Source of the DNA: PALSA-612 sp963765295
GTDB taxonomy: Bacteria; Actinomycetota; Thermoleophilia; Gaiellales; Gaiellaceae
Length of the DNA: 64,000 nt
Reading direction: 5' to 3'
Assembly: GCA_963765295.1 (NCBI GenBank)
Contig: CAVXVO010000004.1
Coordinates: 372,001-436,000 of the forward strand
In this document: positions 26,208 through 34,340 of the stretch, in pieces
How the letters are laid out: each line of letters begins with the position of its first letter
Position numbering within the stretch: position 1 is the first letter of the stretch
Program-made: the position numbers and the translations under genes
The notes under the pieces: model-generated
Told to the model about the DNA's origin: nothing
The model's input: the letters and a program-made list of their open reading frames with translations, nothing else
Database searches by the model: none

Positions 26208-27119
26208 CTAGAGCTTCGTCGCCCAGTACTCAGTGGGCTGTTCGAGATCGATGCAATAGAGGGTCTGCTCCTCCCCGAGCGTGATGCCGGGGAAGCGCAC
26301 CGGCCAGCAGAGGTCGCGGAAGACATGGAACGTGACGAGGACTCCGTCGCCGTCCGTCCTCGCGCGGAGGAGGTGCGTGGGTTCGACGATCCTGGTGCCG
26401 TGTCGGTTCGCGGCGCAGTACGCATCGGCGGGTTCGGTTTCGCCTTTCATCGCCGCCTGGAGCGCCTCACGCACGGGGTCGAGCGCGACCTCGTAGACGT
26501 TGTCGCCGAGGCAGAGCGCGAGGTACAGGTAGGCGATGCCGACCGGAACGTGGAGCGGGGTGATCGGGTCGGTGAGGGCCGGTGCGAACTTCGCGTCAGT
26601 CCAGTCGATCTGCCACTGGATGCGGTAGCCGGGTCGGACGTCGATCCAGTCACCGGGCTCGGCCCTCTCGAAGCGGGCCAGGAGGTCTGCCTTCTGCTCG
26701 TCGGATGCGCCCATCCGGTCTAGCTCGGCGAGCGCCTGCTTGATCGTGTTCTCGTCGCTCTTGATTCTCGCCGACTCCTTTGGCCGTAGCTCCGCCCGGT
26801 CGTCCATCCCCGCCTCGACTCGGCCGTACTCCTGGTGGTCGGTGAAGTAGCTCTGCTGGTAGCGAACACTGGTCACAATGCCTCGCGGGAGTCGGTCTTC
26901 GAGCTTGTCCACGAGCAGGCGCACCGAGATGTCTCGTGCGAGCAGCCCCTCCGAGGCGCCCATGTCGCTGTTGCACCGCTTGCAGACGTTGAACGCCGAG
27001 AGCCTGCCGCCGATCGACTGCGGAATGACGTGTCCGTCGGTGCGCTGTGTCATCGGCTCGCCGTCCTCGGGCGTTCCGAGGCAGACAACGCAGCGCGTGT
27101 CGAGCCAGGGCACCTTCAC
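26208..27119 (-). CDS. HNH endonuclease family protein
   Basis: A 303-residue protein. The N-terminus has an HNH_5-like zinc/nuclease module: C10-x2-C13, the catalytic-type GHVIPQSIGG with H30, and VCKRCN with C46-x2-C49. Residues 60-300 are a helical/mixed region without a recognised domain. It might be a nuclease effector or a defence/maintenance gene of the island; it lies last before the right att copy, a common cargo position. The GTG start is leaderless, with TACTCT seven nt upstream. The adjacent gap (25990-26207) shows no gene. Confidence 0.7.
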   Translation of the reverse strand: MKVPWLDTRCVVCLGTPEDGEPMTQRTDGHVIPQSIGGRLSAFNVCKRCNSDMGASEGLLARDISVRLLVDKLEDRLPRGIVTSVRYQQSYFTDHQEYGRVEAGMDDRAELRPKESARIKSDENTIKQALAELDRMGASDEQKADLLARFERAEPGDWIDVRPGYRIQWQIDWTDAKFAPALTDPITPLHVPVGIAYLYLALCLGDNVYEVALDPVREALQAAMKGETEPADAYCAANRHGTRIVEPTHLLRARTDGDGVLVTFHVFRDLCWPVRFPGITLGEEQTLYCIDLEQPTEYWATKL

Positions 27120-27126
27120 GGCACCG

Positions 27127-27132
27127 AGAGTA
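27127..27132 (-). promoter_or_regulatory. Leaderless -10 hexamer for the HNH gene
   Basis: TACTCT on the minus strand, 7 nt before the GTG start. Confidence 0.4.
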
Positions 27133-27192
27133 CGGAACCGATCAGAACCGGCGGCGGCGACCGAGCGACAGCTACACGACTCGGCTGTTCGC

Positions 27193-27211
27193 CGTGTCAG
27201 CGCGATGTCAG
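27193..27211 (+). repeat. Right arm-type integrase sites of island 1
   Basis: GTGTCAGC (27193-27200) and ATGTCAGC (27204-27211) repeat the left-end pair with the same 11-bp period, 106 bp inside the right att core. Confidence 0.55.
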
Positions 27212-27316
27212 CACGGACGCGTCTTGCGCCGTCCATACCCGTCGCTCGGAAGCGCCAGGATTCGAGAATCCACGGTGGCCGCGGGACGTCGTGTCCAGCC
27301 GTGTCGCAGCACTGTT

Positions 27317-27365
27317 CGGCCTGTCACGCCGGAGGTCGCGGGTTCGAGTCCCGTCGCTCCCGTCC
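27317..27365 (+). repeat. Second att core (tRNA-Asp 3' half copy)
   Basis: A 49-bp exact copy of 15831-15879. It has no 5' half, so it is not a functional tRNA. It is the junction between island 1 and the older segment. Confidence 0.9.
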
Positions 27366-27367
27366 CG

Positions 27368-27396
27368 AAAGACGCTGGAAACAGCGTCTTTTCTTT
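27368..27396 (+). terminator. Terminator following the second att core
   Basis: AGACGCTG (27370-27377) pairs with CAGCGTCT (27382-27389), followed by TTTTCTTTG. It would originally have ended tRNA-Asp transcription. Confidence 0.75.
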
Positions 27397-27515
27397 GCTT
27401 CCAGGCGCCGCGTCCTTCACGCGGATCCGCCAGGGAGGCGCCGCCGTGGAACCACGTGGAGCGCCTTCCGGGCAGAGCGACCGATCCGTCCCAACGTCCT
27501 ATCACCGTCGCCGGA

Positions 27516-28019
27516 TCAGACGTTCCCCGGCTCCTGCTCGCTGCGGGCTCGCGCGATGATCGCGGTCGTCGAGAGGGGGTTGCCGGCAGCGTCGGCGCTC
27601 GTGTACGGAACCGTGGCGAAGATCCCGAGCCGGACCGCCGCGCCGTAGTAGTGGGCGATCTCGTTCTCCTCGAAATCGTCGCCGTGGACGACGAGGTCGA
27701 GCTCGTGCTGCTCGATGAAAGGGTCGTCGACGATCAGCGGGCAATCGGGCACGACGAGGTCGACGTACCTGCAGGCGCCGACCACGGCCACCCGTTCGGC
27801 GAGCGGGACGATGGGACGCCGCTTGTACGCGGCCGCCGCGTCGTCGCCGAGCAGCCCGACGAGCAGCCGCACGTGCGAATCGGCCTCCTCGAGCGGGACG
27901 CCGTCTCGGTCGGCAGCGCGTTCGCAGGCCAGCACGCGCACCTGGCGGAGGAAGTTGACGTGGCCGCCGTGGAAGAGGTCACCGACCATGTCCGCGTACG
28001 CGTTGAAAGCCCGGGTCAC
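27516..28019 (-). CDS. Phosphoethanolamine/phosphocholine-type cytidylyltransferase
   Basis: A 167-residue nucleotidyltransferase. The CTP-binding HxGH motif is HGGH at 17-20, preceded by the Asp-Leu-Phe (DLFHGGH) typical of ECT/CCT enzymes. HGDD (112-115) and the C-terminal STT signature (150-152, LSTTAIIAR) are present. The order and HGDD favour the ethanolamine-phosphate cytidylyltransferase branch over glycerol-3-phosphate or pantetheine enzymes. It would make a CDP-activated amino alcohol. Adjacent CDP-alcohol phosphotransferase and methyltransferase genes support a headgroup pathway. The substrate is inferred. GTG start. Confidence 0.8.
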   Translation of the reverse strand: MTRAFNAYADMVGDLFHGGHVNFLRQVRVLACERAADRDGVPLEEADSHVRLLVGLLGDDAAAAYKRRPIVPLAERVAVVGACRYVDLVVPDCPLIVDDPFIEQHELDLVVHGDDFEENEIAHYYGAAVRLGIFATVPYTSADAAGNPLSTTAIIARARSEQEPGNV

Positions 28020-28030
28020 GGTTGTATAGT
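28003..28030 (+). promoter_or_regulatory. Promoter of the methyltransferase gene, overlapping the cytidylyltransferase start
   Basis: TTGAAA (28003-28008), 16-bp spacer, TATAGT (28025-28030). The TGTATAGT core also reads as TATACA on the minus strand next to the divergent cytidylyltransferase GTG, so both genes may share this element. Confidence 0.6.
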
Positions 28031-28069
28031 CGCCCGGATCGTGCCCAGCTGCCGGCGGACCGTCGCACG

Positions 28070-28777
28070 GTGACCACCTCGCCCTGGGACGATGTCTGGC
28101 AGAGGCGGACGTTCGACTACTCCCGTGGCTCGCTCCTGTCGGCGCTGATGGCGGCGGACGGATTCGGCACGGGGTTCGGCAAGGTCGACGAAGAGAACTG
28201 GGCCGGCTATGTCCGGACTATCGCCGGGCGGCTGCGCATCGCGCCGGGCTCGAGCGTCCTCGAGGTCGGCTGCGGAGCCGGCGCCTTCCTCTATGAGCTC
28301 TACCGACAGGGGTGCACCGTCTCGGGGATCGACCGGTCGCCCAAATTGATCGAGTACGCGCGGCAGGCAATGCCGGAGGGGCGCTTCGACGTCGCCGACG
28401 CCTCCGAGCTCGACCCGGGCGAGCCGGTCGACGCCGTCGTGTCGTTCGGCGTCTTCCTCTACTTCCCCTCGCTGGCCTACGCTCGCCGTGTCCTTGAGCG
28501 CATGGCCGTCTCCGCACGGCACGTCGTCGCTGTCCTCGACCTGCCGGATCGCGCCAGGCGGGCCGAGGACCTGGCCCGCCGTCAGGAGCTCGCCGGTGGC
28601 GCCGAGGCCTACGAAGAGTTCTACCGCGGGCTCACGCATCTCTACTTCGACCGGACCTGGTTCACCCGGACGCTCGACCGGTGCGGCCTGGCCGACGTGG
28701 AGGTCGCCGACCAGGAGCTCGTCGGCTACTCGCACGCCCCGTTCCGGTTCAACGCCTGGGGTTTCGCCCGAGACTGA
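28070..28777 (+). CDS. Class I SAM-dependent methyltransferase
   Basis: A 235-residue enzyme. Motif I is VLEVGCGAGAF (63-73), motif II the acidic GIDRSPKLIEYARQ and motif III FGVFLYFPS. The N-terminal SPWDDVWQRRTFDYSRGSLL is specific to its subfamily but gives no substrate to me. It starts at a GTG 40 nt after a good promoter, and its stop abuts the convergent fusion gene (TGATCA). The context makes the headgroup amine or lipid a candidate methyl acceptor (inferred). Confidence 0.8.
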   Translation: MTTSPWDDVWQRRTFDYSRGSLLSALMAADGFGTGFGKVDEENWAGYVRTIAGRLRIAPGSSVLEVGCGAGAFLYELYRQGCTVSGIDRSPKLIEYARQAMPEGRFDVADASELDPGEPVDAVVSFGVFLYFPSLAYARRVLERMAVSARHVVAVLDLPDRARRAEDLARRQELAGGAEAYEEFYRGLTHLYFDRTWFTRTLDRCGLADVEVADQELVGYSHAPFRFNAWGFARD

Positions 28778-30154
28778 TCAGGTCTGGGCGATCGCCTGCA
28801 CGACCGGCTCGGGCGGGAGCAGCTCGCTGCCTCTCTTCACCGAGATCCAGAACAGCACTCGGTCCTCGTCCCCCTGGTTCGCAACGCCCCGGTGGATCGT
28901 TCCGAAGTCCATCTTCAGGATGCTGAACGGCGGCCCCAGCAACTGCCGAACGCTGACCCAGTCCCCCTCGCGCGCAAGCAGGCGGAGATCGACGGCGTCG
29001 AGGTCCTTGGTCGCGCGACGGTAGACCTCCTCGGAGGTGCGGAGCGGGAGAATCGCGTACTGCAGCGCGTTCTCCGGCCGCAACTCGGTGAGGGGGATGA
29101 AGATCGTGCCGTAGTCCATCGTGTAGTCGACGTGCCAGTCCTGCGCCGTCGATCCGACCGGATTGACGATCAGGCCGTAGCCGTCGAGGTGGACGCCCGG
29201 GCCGTAGTGCCGGGCCATCTGACGAGCCCAGGCGTCGAGCTCCTCCCCACGCTCCACCGGAAGCCTGTCACCGTCGCCCGACCGCTGCCAGATGTTGACC
29301 CAGAACACCGCCTGCCGCGCCATGCTCCCGCTCCACTCGTCGGCCATCAGCCGCTCCACATCGCGCCAGGCGCCGGCCAGGAGCTCCTGCTGGGGGACGG
29401 CCACCGTTCCCAGGTGCGTCATGCCCGCCGGTGAGTCGTCGTAGGGCACCGGCGTGCGAGGCGCCTCGCGCCATTCCTCGAGGATGAACGCGACGTACGC
29501 GAGCTCGCACCACGCGTACAGGACGGCCGGCGCCAGCAATCCCCACTCGAGGACGTGGAGGATCGTCGTGACGGACCCGGGCTGCCCCGACCAGGCCAGG
29601 TCGACACACCAGGCGAGCGCGACGACCGGGTAGGCGAGCCACAGAAACGAGCCGAACGCCGTGTACGACCCGCCCGGCATGCACCACTGGAGGATCACGC
29701 GGAAACCGCGCTGCGGCCCCAGCCGCGGGTACCGCCCGGTCGCGGTCGTGGCGAAGTCGAAGACGCAGGCGACGAGCTCGATCGTTGTGACGGCCAGGAT
29801 CAGCGGCGCCCAGGTGGGCGAGAGCCTGACGAACCAGGACAGGATGACGACGTAGGCCAGGACGTCGGCCAGCCAGTCCACGCCCGAGCCGAACACCGTG
29901 CACTCGCGATACGCGCGGGCCACGGGGCCGTCGACCCAGTCGAGCAGGATCGAGGCCAGCAGCAGCCCCGCCGTCAGCAGCGGATGTGCGGTGGTGATCG
30001 TGGCGCCTGCCGCCAGGCAGAGAGCGACCCGCGCGTAACCGATCAGGTTCGACCGGTAGTACCGGATCTCCGCGAAGCGGGTGGACGGGCCGCCCGGCGC
30101 AGGCGACGGCACCCACTCGCCGCCTTCGAAGATCAGCACTCCCGCCGGGCGCAC
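28778..30154 (-). CDS. CDP-alcohol phosphatidyltransferase fused to a phytanoyl-CoA-dioxygenase-like domain
   Basis: A 458-residue two-domain protein. Residues about 32-230 are a CDP-alcohol phosphotransferase with the complete motif D72-x2-D75-G-x2-A-R-x8-G-x3-D93-x3-D97 and about six membrane helices. Residues about 240-458 form a soluble domain with HVD (H341, D343) and IHRG with H421, followed by R432 in DRVLFWISV: the HxD...H triad and arginine of Fe(II)/2-oxoglutarate oxygenases, PhyH-like. The first half would transfer a phospho-alcohol from CDP onto a lipid; the second may hydroxylate headgroup or lipid. I know no described example of this fusion. The GTG start is leaderless (TATAGT six nt upstream). 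Confidence 0.82.
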   Translation of the reverse strand: MRPAGVLIFEGGEWVPSPAPGGPSTRFAEIRYYRSNLIGYARVALCLAAGATITTAHPLLTAGLLLASILLDWVDGPVARAYRECTVFGSGVDWLADVLAYVVILSWFVRLSPTWAPLILAVTTIELVACVFDFATTATGRYPRLGPQRGFRVILQWCMPGGSYTAFGSFLWLAYPVVALAWCVDLAWSGQPGSVTTILHVLEWGLLAPAVLYAWCELAYVAFILEEWREAPRTPVPYDDSPAGMTHLGTVAVPQQELLAGAWRDVERLMADEWSGSMARQAVFWVNIWQRSGDGDRLPVERGEELDAWARQMARHYGPGVHLDGYGLIVNPVGSTAQDWHVDYTMDYGTIFIPLTELRPENALQYAILPLRTSEEVYRRATKDLDAVDLRLLAREGDWVSVRQLLGPPFSILKMDFGTIHRGVANQGDEDRVLFWISVKRGSELLPPEPVVQAIAQT

Positions 30155-30160
30155 GTCGCG

Positions 30161-30168
30161 ACTATAAG
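30161..30168. promoter_or_regulatory. Overlapping divergent -10 elements, fusion gene and potD-like gene
   Basis: ACTATAAG contains TATAGT on the minus strand (30166-30161), six nt before the fusion gene GTG, and TATAAG on the plus strand (30163-30168) before the transporter operon. The two transcripts therefore share one AT-rich core. Confidence 0.5.
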
Positions 30169-30186
30169 GCTGCCAGGCTCGACGCG

Positions 30187-31431
30187 GTGCGTCAGTATCC
30201 CCCGATGCACCCGCGCGAACGTAGGTCGACCAGGCGGCGGTTCGTGGTCGCGTCGGCCGGTGCGATCGCCGCGCTGCGAGCCGGCCTATCGGTCGCCGCA
30301 GCCGCAGGCGTGCCGCTCGGACCCGGCGGCATCCCGCTCGCTAGGCGCGATCATCCCGTGACGCTGCCGATCTACCCGGACAACGAGCCGATCGACTCCG
30401 TCAAGAGCCCAGAGCGGGGGCCGCTCCAGGTCTTCACCTGGAGCGCCTACATCAACCCGACCGTCGTGAAGGCGTTCGAGAAGCAGTACAAGGTCGGAGT
30501 CACCGTCACGAGCTTCGAGAACGAGGAGGAGGCGCTCGCGAAGCTGTCGAGTGGGGCCGTGCACTTCGACGTCTGGTTCGGGACCGTGCAGTACCTCGGC
30601 AAGTCCGTCGCAGGCAAGCTGATCCAGCCTCTCAACCATCACTACCTGCCGAACCTGCGCGCGAACATCTGGCCGTCGCTCGTCAGCCCCTACTACGACG
30701 TCGGCTCCCGCTACACCATCCCGTACGTCGTCTACACGACGGGCATCTCGTGGCGACGCGACAAGGTCAGGGCCCCGACGACCTTCGCGAACCCTTACGA
30801 CATTCTCTGGGGGACGCCTAGGAGCGCGGGCAAGGTCGCCGTGATCGACGATCTGCGGGAGGCACTCGGGATGACGCTGCTTCGGCGTCACGTCGCAAAC
30901 GTGAACACGGAGAGCCCCGCTCTCGTCGGACGGGCCGGCGCCGATCTCTCCGAGCTGACGAAGCGTCTGAACGTCAAGGTCAACCAGACCGACTACCAGG
31001 ACATCCCCTCGGGAGCGACCTGGATCGCCCAGGCCTACTCGGGAGACATGGCGACCTCCGCGTACTACATGCCGAAGGGCGTGCCGGTGAGCGTGGTCGG
31101 CTTCTGGCGGCCGCAGCGGGGCGGGATGATCGGCAACGACGTGATCACGGTGCTGCGCGGCTCGAAGCGGCCGGTCCTGGCACACCACTTCCTGAACTTC
31201 CTGCTCGACCGAGGTCACGCGCTCGAGAACTTCGGCTTCCTCGGCTACGTGCCGCCGCAGAAGAGCCTCGACCCCGCGTCGCTGATCGCGAAGGGGTACG
31301 TGCCGAAGAACCTGGCGTCCACGATCGTCCGGGAGGAGGAGTTCCGGCACGACCACACGCTGCTGCCGCTGACGACGGCCGGCGAGATTCTCTGGCAGAA
31401 CGCCTGGTCGAAGTTCAAGGCCGGCGGCTAG
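30187..31431 (+). CDS. Polyamine-type ABC transporter substrate-binding protein (PotD-like), Tat exported
   Basis: A 414-residue periplasmic-type binding protein. The N-terminus has a twin-arginine signal (STRRRFVVASAG then a hydrophobic core). LQVFTWSAYINPTVVKAFEK and FENEEEALAKL match the spermidine/putrescine-binding family (YNWxxYI...). It binds the substrate and delivers it to the downstream permeases. The GTG at 30187 or ATG at 30205 could start it; neither has a strong ribosome site. It heads a five-gene operon. Confidence 0.8.
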   Translation: MRQYPPMHPRERRSTRRRFVVASAGAIAALRAGLSVAAAAGVPLGPGGIPLARRDHPVTLPIYPDNEPIDSVKSPERGPLQVFTWSAYINPTVVKAFEKQYKVGVTVTSFENEEEALAKLSSGAVHFDVWFGTVQYLGKSVAGKLIQPLNHHYLPNLRANIWPSLVSPYYDVGSRYTIPYVVYTTGISWRRDKVRAPTTFANPYDILWGTPRSAGKVAVIDDLREALGMTLLRRHVANVNTESPALVGRAGADLSELTKRLNVKVNQTDYQDIPSGATWIAQAYSGDMATSAYYMPKGVPVSVVGFWRPQRGGMIGNDVITVLRGSKRPVLAHHFLNFLLDRGHALENFGFLGYVPPQKSLDPASLIAKGYVPKNLASTIVREEEFRHDHTLLPLTTAGEILWQNAWSKFKAGG

Positions 31432-31453
31432 GCGCGGAACCGAGGAGCGGGTG

Positions 31454-32350
31454 ATGGGGCGGCACCGGTTCCTCTGGCCCCTGTTCGCTTTCCCGGGAAC
31501 GGTCTGGCTCGTCCTGTTCTTCCTGATCCCGTTCTACGCCGTCCTGTCGGTGGCGTTCGGCACAGTCGATCCGATCTTCCAGGGCCCGGTGCCCGTCTGG
31601 AACCCCCTGGACTGGCAATTCGAGACGATGCGCTCGGTCCTCGACCAGCTCCGGCCCGGGGAGGTCTTCTGGACGGTCTTCGTCCGCACGTTCGCCTATG
31701 TGGCGGTCGCACTCGCCGGCTGCCTCGCGATCGGCTATCCCGTGGCGTACTACCTCGCCCGTCATGCCGGGCGGACGAAGGTGCTGCTGCTCGTGCTGCT
31801 GATCATCCCGTTCTGGGTCAGCTACCTGATGCGGATGCTGGCCTGGATCGGGTTGCTCCTGCCCGACGGGCTCGTCAACCGCACGCTCGTCGACCTCGGC
31901 ATCCTCAGCCACCCGTACGGCTGGCTCGACGGGCAGCCGTCGTCCGTGATCTTCGCGCTCGTCTACGGCTACGTGCCCTACCTGATCCTGCCGCTGTTCG
32001 CTGTCCTCGATCGGATCGAGCCGCACCTGATCGAGGCCGGCCTTGATCTGGGCGCGAGCCGTTTCGCCACATTCCTCCACGTCACGCTGCCGCTCAGCAA
32101 GCAGGGCATTCTCGCCGGCTGCGTCCTGATCGCCCTGCCGATGTTCGGCGACTACTACACGAACGACGTCATCTCGGGCTCGCCGGGCACGTCGATGATC
32201 GGCAACCAGATCAACCTCTTCTTCCAGGGTGGCCCTCAGCGCACGACAGGTGCGGCGCTCGTCATCGTCCTGGCCCTGCTGCTCGCCGGGCTGATGTCCT
32301 ACTACCTGATCTCGACCGCGCGCGCGTCGCGCCGGCCGGCGGTGGCATGA
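31454..32350 (+). CDS. ABC transporter permease, PotB-like
   Basis: A 298-residue inner-membrane permease with six helices and the EAA-type loop EAGLDLGASRFATFLHVTLP. It pairs with the next gene as the membrane channel of a spermidine/putrescine-type importer. ATG at 31454 has GAGGAG six nt upstream; GTG at 31451 is the alternative. Its stop overlaps the next ATG (ATGA). Confidence 0.88.
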   Translation: MGRHRFLWPLFAFPGTVWLVLFFLIPFYAVLSVAFGTVDPIFQGPVPVWNPLDWQFETMRSVLDQLRPGEVFWTVFVRTFAYVAVALAGCLAIGYPVAYYLARHAGRTKVLLLVLLIIPFWVSYLMRMLAWIGLLLPDGLVNRTLVDLGILSHPYGWLDGQPSSVIFALVYGYVPYLILPLFAVLDRIEPHLIEAGLDLGASRFATFLHVTLPLSKQGILAGCVLIALPMFGDYYTNDVISGSPGTSMIGNQINLFFQGGPQRTTGAALVIVLALLLAGLMSYYLISTARASRRPAVA

Positions 32351-33222
32351 AGCGCGTCCGCGAGTGGTGGTCGAATCCGTGGGGGCGGCCGCGCTTCCTC
32401 GTCGCGTTCACCTGGCTCTACATCGCCTGGTCGATCGTCCCGATCGCGATCGCCATCCTGTTCTCGTTCAACGCGGGCAAGTCCCGGAGCGTCTGGCAGG
32501 GCTTCTCGACGCGCTGGTACTGGGGCCCTCAATCCGTCCTCCACGACCCGACGCTGCGAGGGGCGCTCGAGCAGAGCCTCAAGCTGGCCGTGGTGGACAT
32601 GGCGATCGCGGTTCCGCTCGGCGTGGCGCTCGCACTCGGGCTCACGCGCTGGCGGGGTTACGGCTCACGGCCCGCGAACCTGCTGATGCTGTTCCCGCTC
32701 GTCATGCCCGAGATCGTGATGGCGGTGTCGCTGCTGCTCGTCTTCACGACGCTGTACCGGTTCGAGCTCGGCACGACGGCGCAGGTGCTCGGGCAAGTGA
32801 CGTTCTCGGTCTCGTTCGTCGTGGTGGTCGTACGCGGCAGGCTCCTCTCGATCGGGAGGGAGTACGAGGAGGCCGCGGCCGACCTCGGCGCCTCGCCGGC
32901 CGCCGCGCTGCGGCTCGTCCTGCTGCCGCTGCTCTTGCCGGCGATCCTCGCCAGCTTCGTGGTCGTGTTCGCGCTCTCGATCGACGACTTCGTGGTCACG
33001 GACTACCTCTCGTCCGACGCCTCCACCCAGACGGTGCCGATCCAGATCTACTCGAGCGTCCGCGGCACGAGCACGCCTGCGCTCAACGCCGTGGCGACGC
33101 TGATGGTCGTGGCGACGCTGCTCGCGTTCGCGCTGGTGTTCGTCCTCCACCGGCGCTACTCGGGCCGCCAGGACGCAGGCGGCAGCTCGTCCCTGCGGGA
33201 GATCGCGGCCTTCGATGTCTGA
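32347..33222 (+). CDS. ABC transporter permease, PotC-like
   Basis: A 291-residue permease with six helices and the EAA loop EEAAADLGASPAAALRLVLLP. FALSIDDFVVTDYLS is typical of PotC. Overlaps both neighbours (4 and 8 nt), so translation of the operon is coupled. Confidence 0.88.
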   Translation: MKRVREWWSNPWGRPRFLVAFTWLYIAWSIVPIAIAILFSFNAGKSRSVWQGFSTRWYWGPQSVLHDPTLRGALEQSLKLAVVDMAIAVPLGVALALGLTRWRGYGSRPANLLMLFPLVMPEIVMAVSLLLVFTTLYRFELGTTAQVLGQVTFSVSFVVVVVRGRLLSIGREYEEAAADLGASPAAALRLVLLPLLLPAILASFVVVFALSIDDFVVTDYLSSDASTQTVPIQIYSSVRGTSTPALNAVATLMVVATLLAFALVFVLHRRYSGRQDAGGSSSLREIAAFDV

Positions 33223-34340
33223 CACGCCTGTCGAGGCTCGCCCCACGCTCAAGGGCGGCGCCGTCGAGCTCGTCGACCTGCGCAAGCGGTTCGGCGATGT
33301 GGACGCGGTCGACGGGATCAGCCTGCAGATCCCCGCGGGCGAGTTCTTCTCGCTGCTCGGCCCGTCCGGCTGCGGCAAGACGACGACGCTGCGCCTGATC
33401 GCCGGGTTCGAGCGGCCCGACGGCGGCCGGATCTCGCTCGACGGCGTCGACATGGCCGCGACGCCGCCTCACCGCCGCAGGGTGAACACGGTCTTTCAGA
33501 GCTATGCGCTCTTTCCCGCACCTGTCCGTGTTCGACAACGTGGCGTTCGGCCTCCGGCGACGGCGGACGCCGCGGGCCGAGATCGACCGACGCGTCGGCG
33601 CCATCCTCGAGGCCGTACGGCTCGAAGGGCTGGAGAAGCGCCGGCCCTCGCAGCTTTCAGGCGGCCAGCAGCAACGGGTTGCGCTGGCGCGAGCGCTCGT
33701 GCTCGAGCCGTCCGTGCTGCTGCTCGACGAGCCGCTCGGCGCACTCGATGCGAAGCTGCGCAAAGCTCTCCAGCTCGAGCTGAAGACGATTCACGAGGAG
33801 TTCGGGATCACCTTCGTCTACGTCACGCACGACCAGGAAGAGGCACTGACGATGTCCAACCGGATCGCGGTCATGTCCGCCGGGCGCGTCGAGCAGGTCG
33901 CGACGCCCGAGGAGATCTACGAGGAGCCGGCGACCGTGTTCGTCGCGGACTTCCTCGGCGTCTCGAACCTGATGACGGCGACGGCGGAAGGCACGGACGA
34001 CGGCCGCTGTGTGCTGCGGCTCGGGGAGTCGGTGCTGCACGCGTCACGCGGCGAGACCTCGGCGCGCGGCAAGGTGAGGATCGTGATCCGCCCGGAGCGG
34101 GTGCAGGTCGAGCCGTACGCGCCGGGAGGCGAGAACCGGATCCCGGGGATGGTCGAGCGGGTCGTCTACCTCGGCTCGCTGGACCAGCTCGTGATTCGAC
34201 TAGCGACGGGCGACGTGCTCCAGGCCGTTCTCGTGAACGACGGCGGGCCGAAGGCGTTCGCCCAGGGCGTGCCGGTACGAGTGCATCTGCCGGCCGAGGC
34301 GTTGCTGGTGCTCCCCGAGCGGCCGGGCGTCGCGCCGTGA
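33215..34340 (+). CDS. ABC transporter ATP-binding protein, PotA-like (frameshifted)
   Basis: About 375 residues. Walker A GPSGCGKTT, Q-loop VFQSYALFPHL, signature LSGGQQQR, Walker B VLLLDEP and a C-terminal TOBE region are all present. The frame breaks once at 33512-33517 in a TTTCCC run: SYALFP and HLSVFDNVAFGLR lie in different frames and rejoin if one base is removed. This is probably a consensus error. It energises the PotB/PotC channel. Confidence 0.88.

Larger units (their letters stand above)
15831..27365. mobile_element. Integrative element (genomic island 1) in tRNA-Asp
   Basis: The segment is bounded by two identical 49-bp copies of the tRNA-Asp 3' half. It carries a tyrosine integrase next to the tRNA, an excisionase-like HTH protein, a replication-like protein, several unknown small genes, an Lsr2-like protein, TatA, two membrane glycosyltransferases and an HNH endonuclease. 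Short paired direct repeats resembling integrase arm sites occur just inside both ends. No conjugation or phage structural gene was recognised, so it looks like an integrative satellite-type island. Confidence 0.85.

Noticed and set aside
27317..27365. Possible second and third tRNA-Asp genes
   Set aside because: Both downstream copies lack the acceptor 5' strand and D-arm. They are att duplications.
27197..27505. A minus-strand frame with DGTRTRDLRRDRP and GATGLEPATSGVTGR-like peptides
   Set aside because: These peptides arise from translating the tRNA-Asp 3' half and its repeat; they are a common annotation artefact, not proteins.
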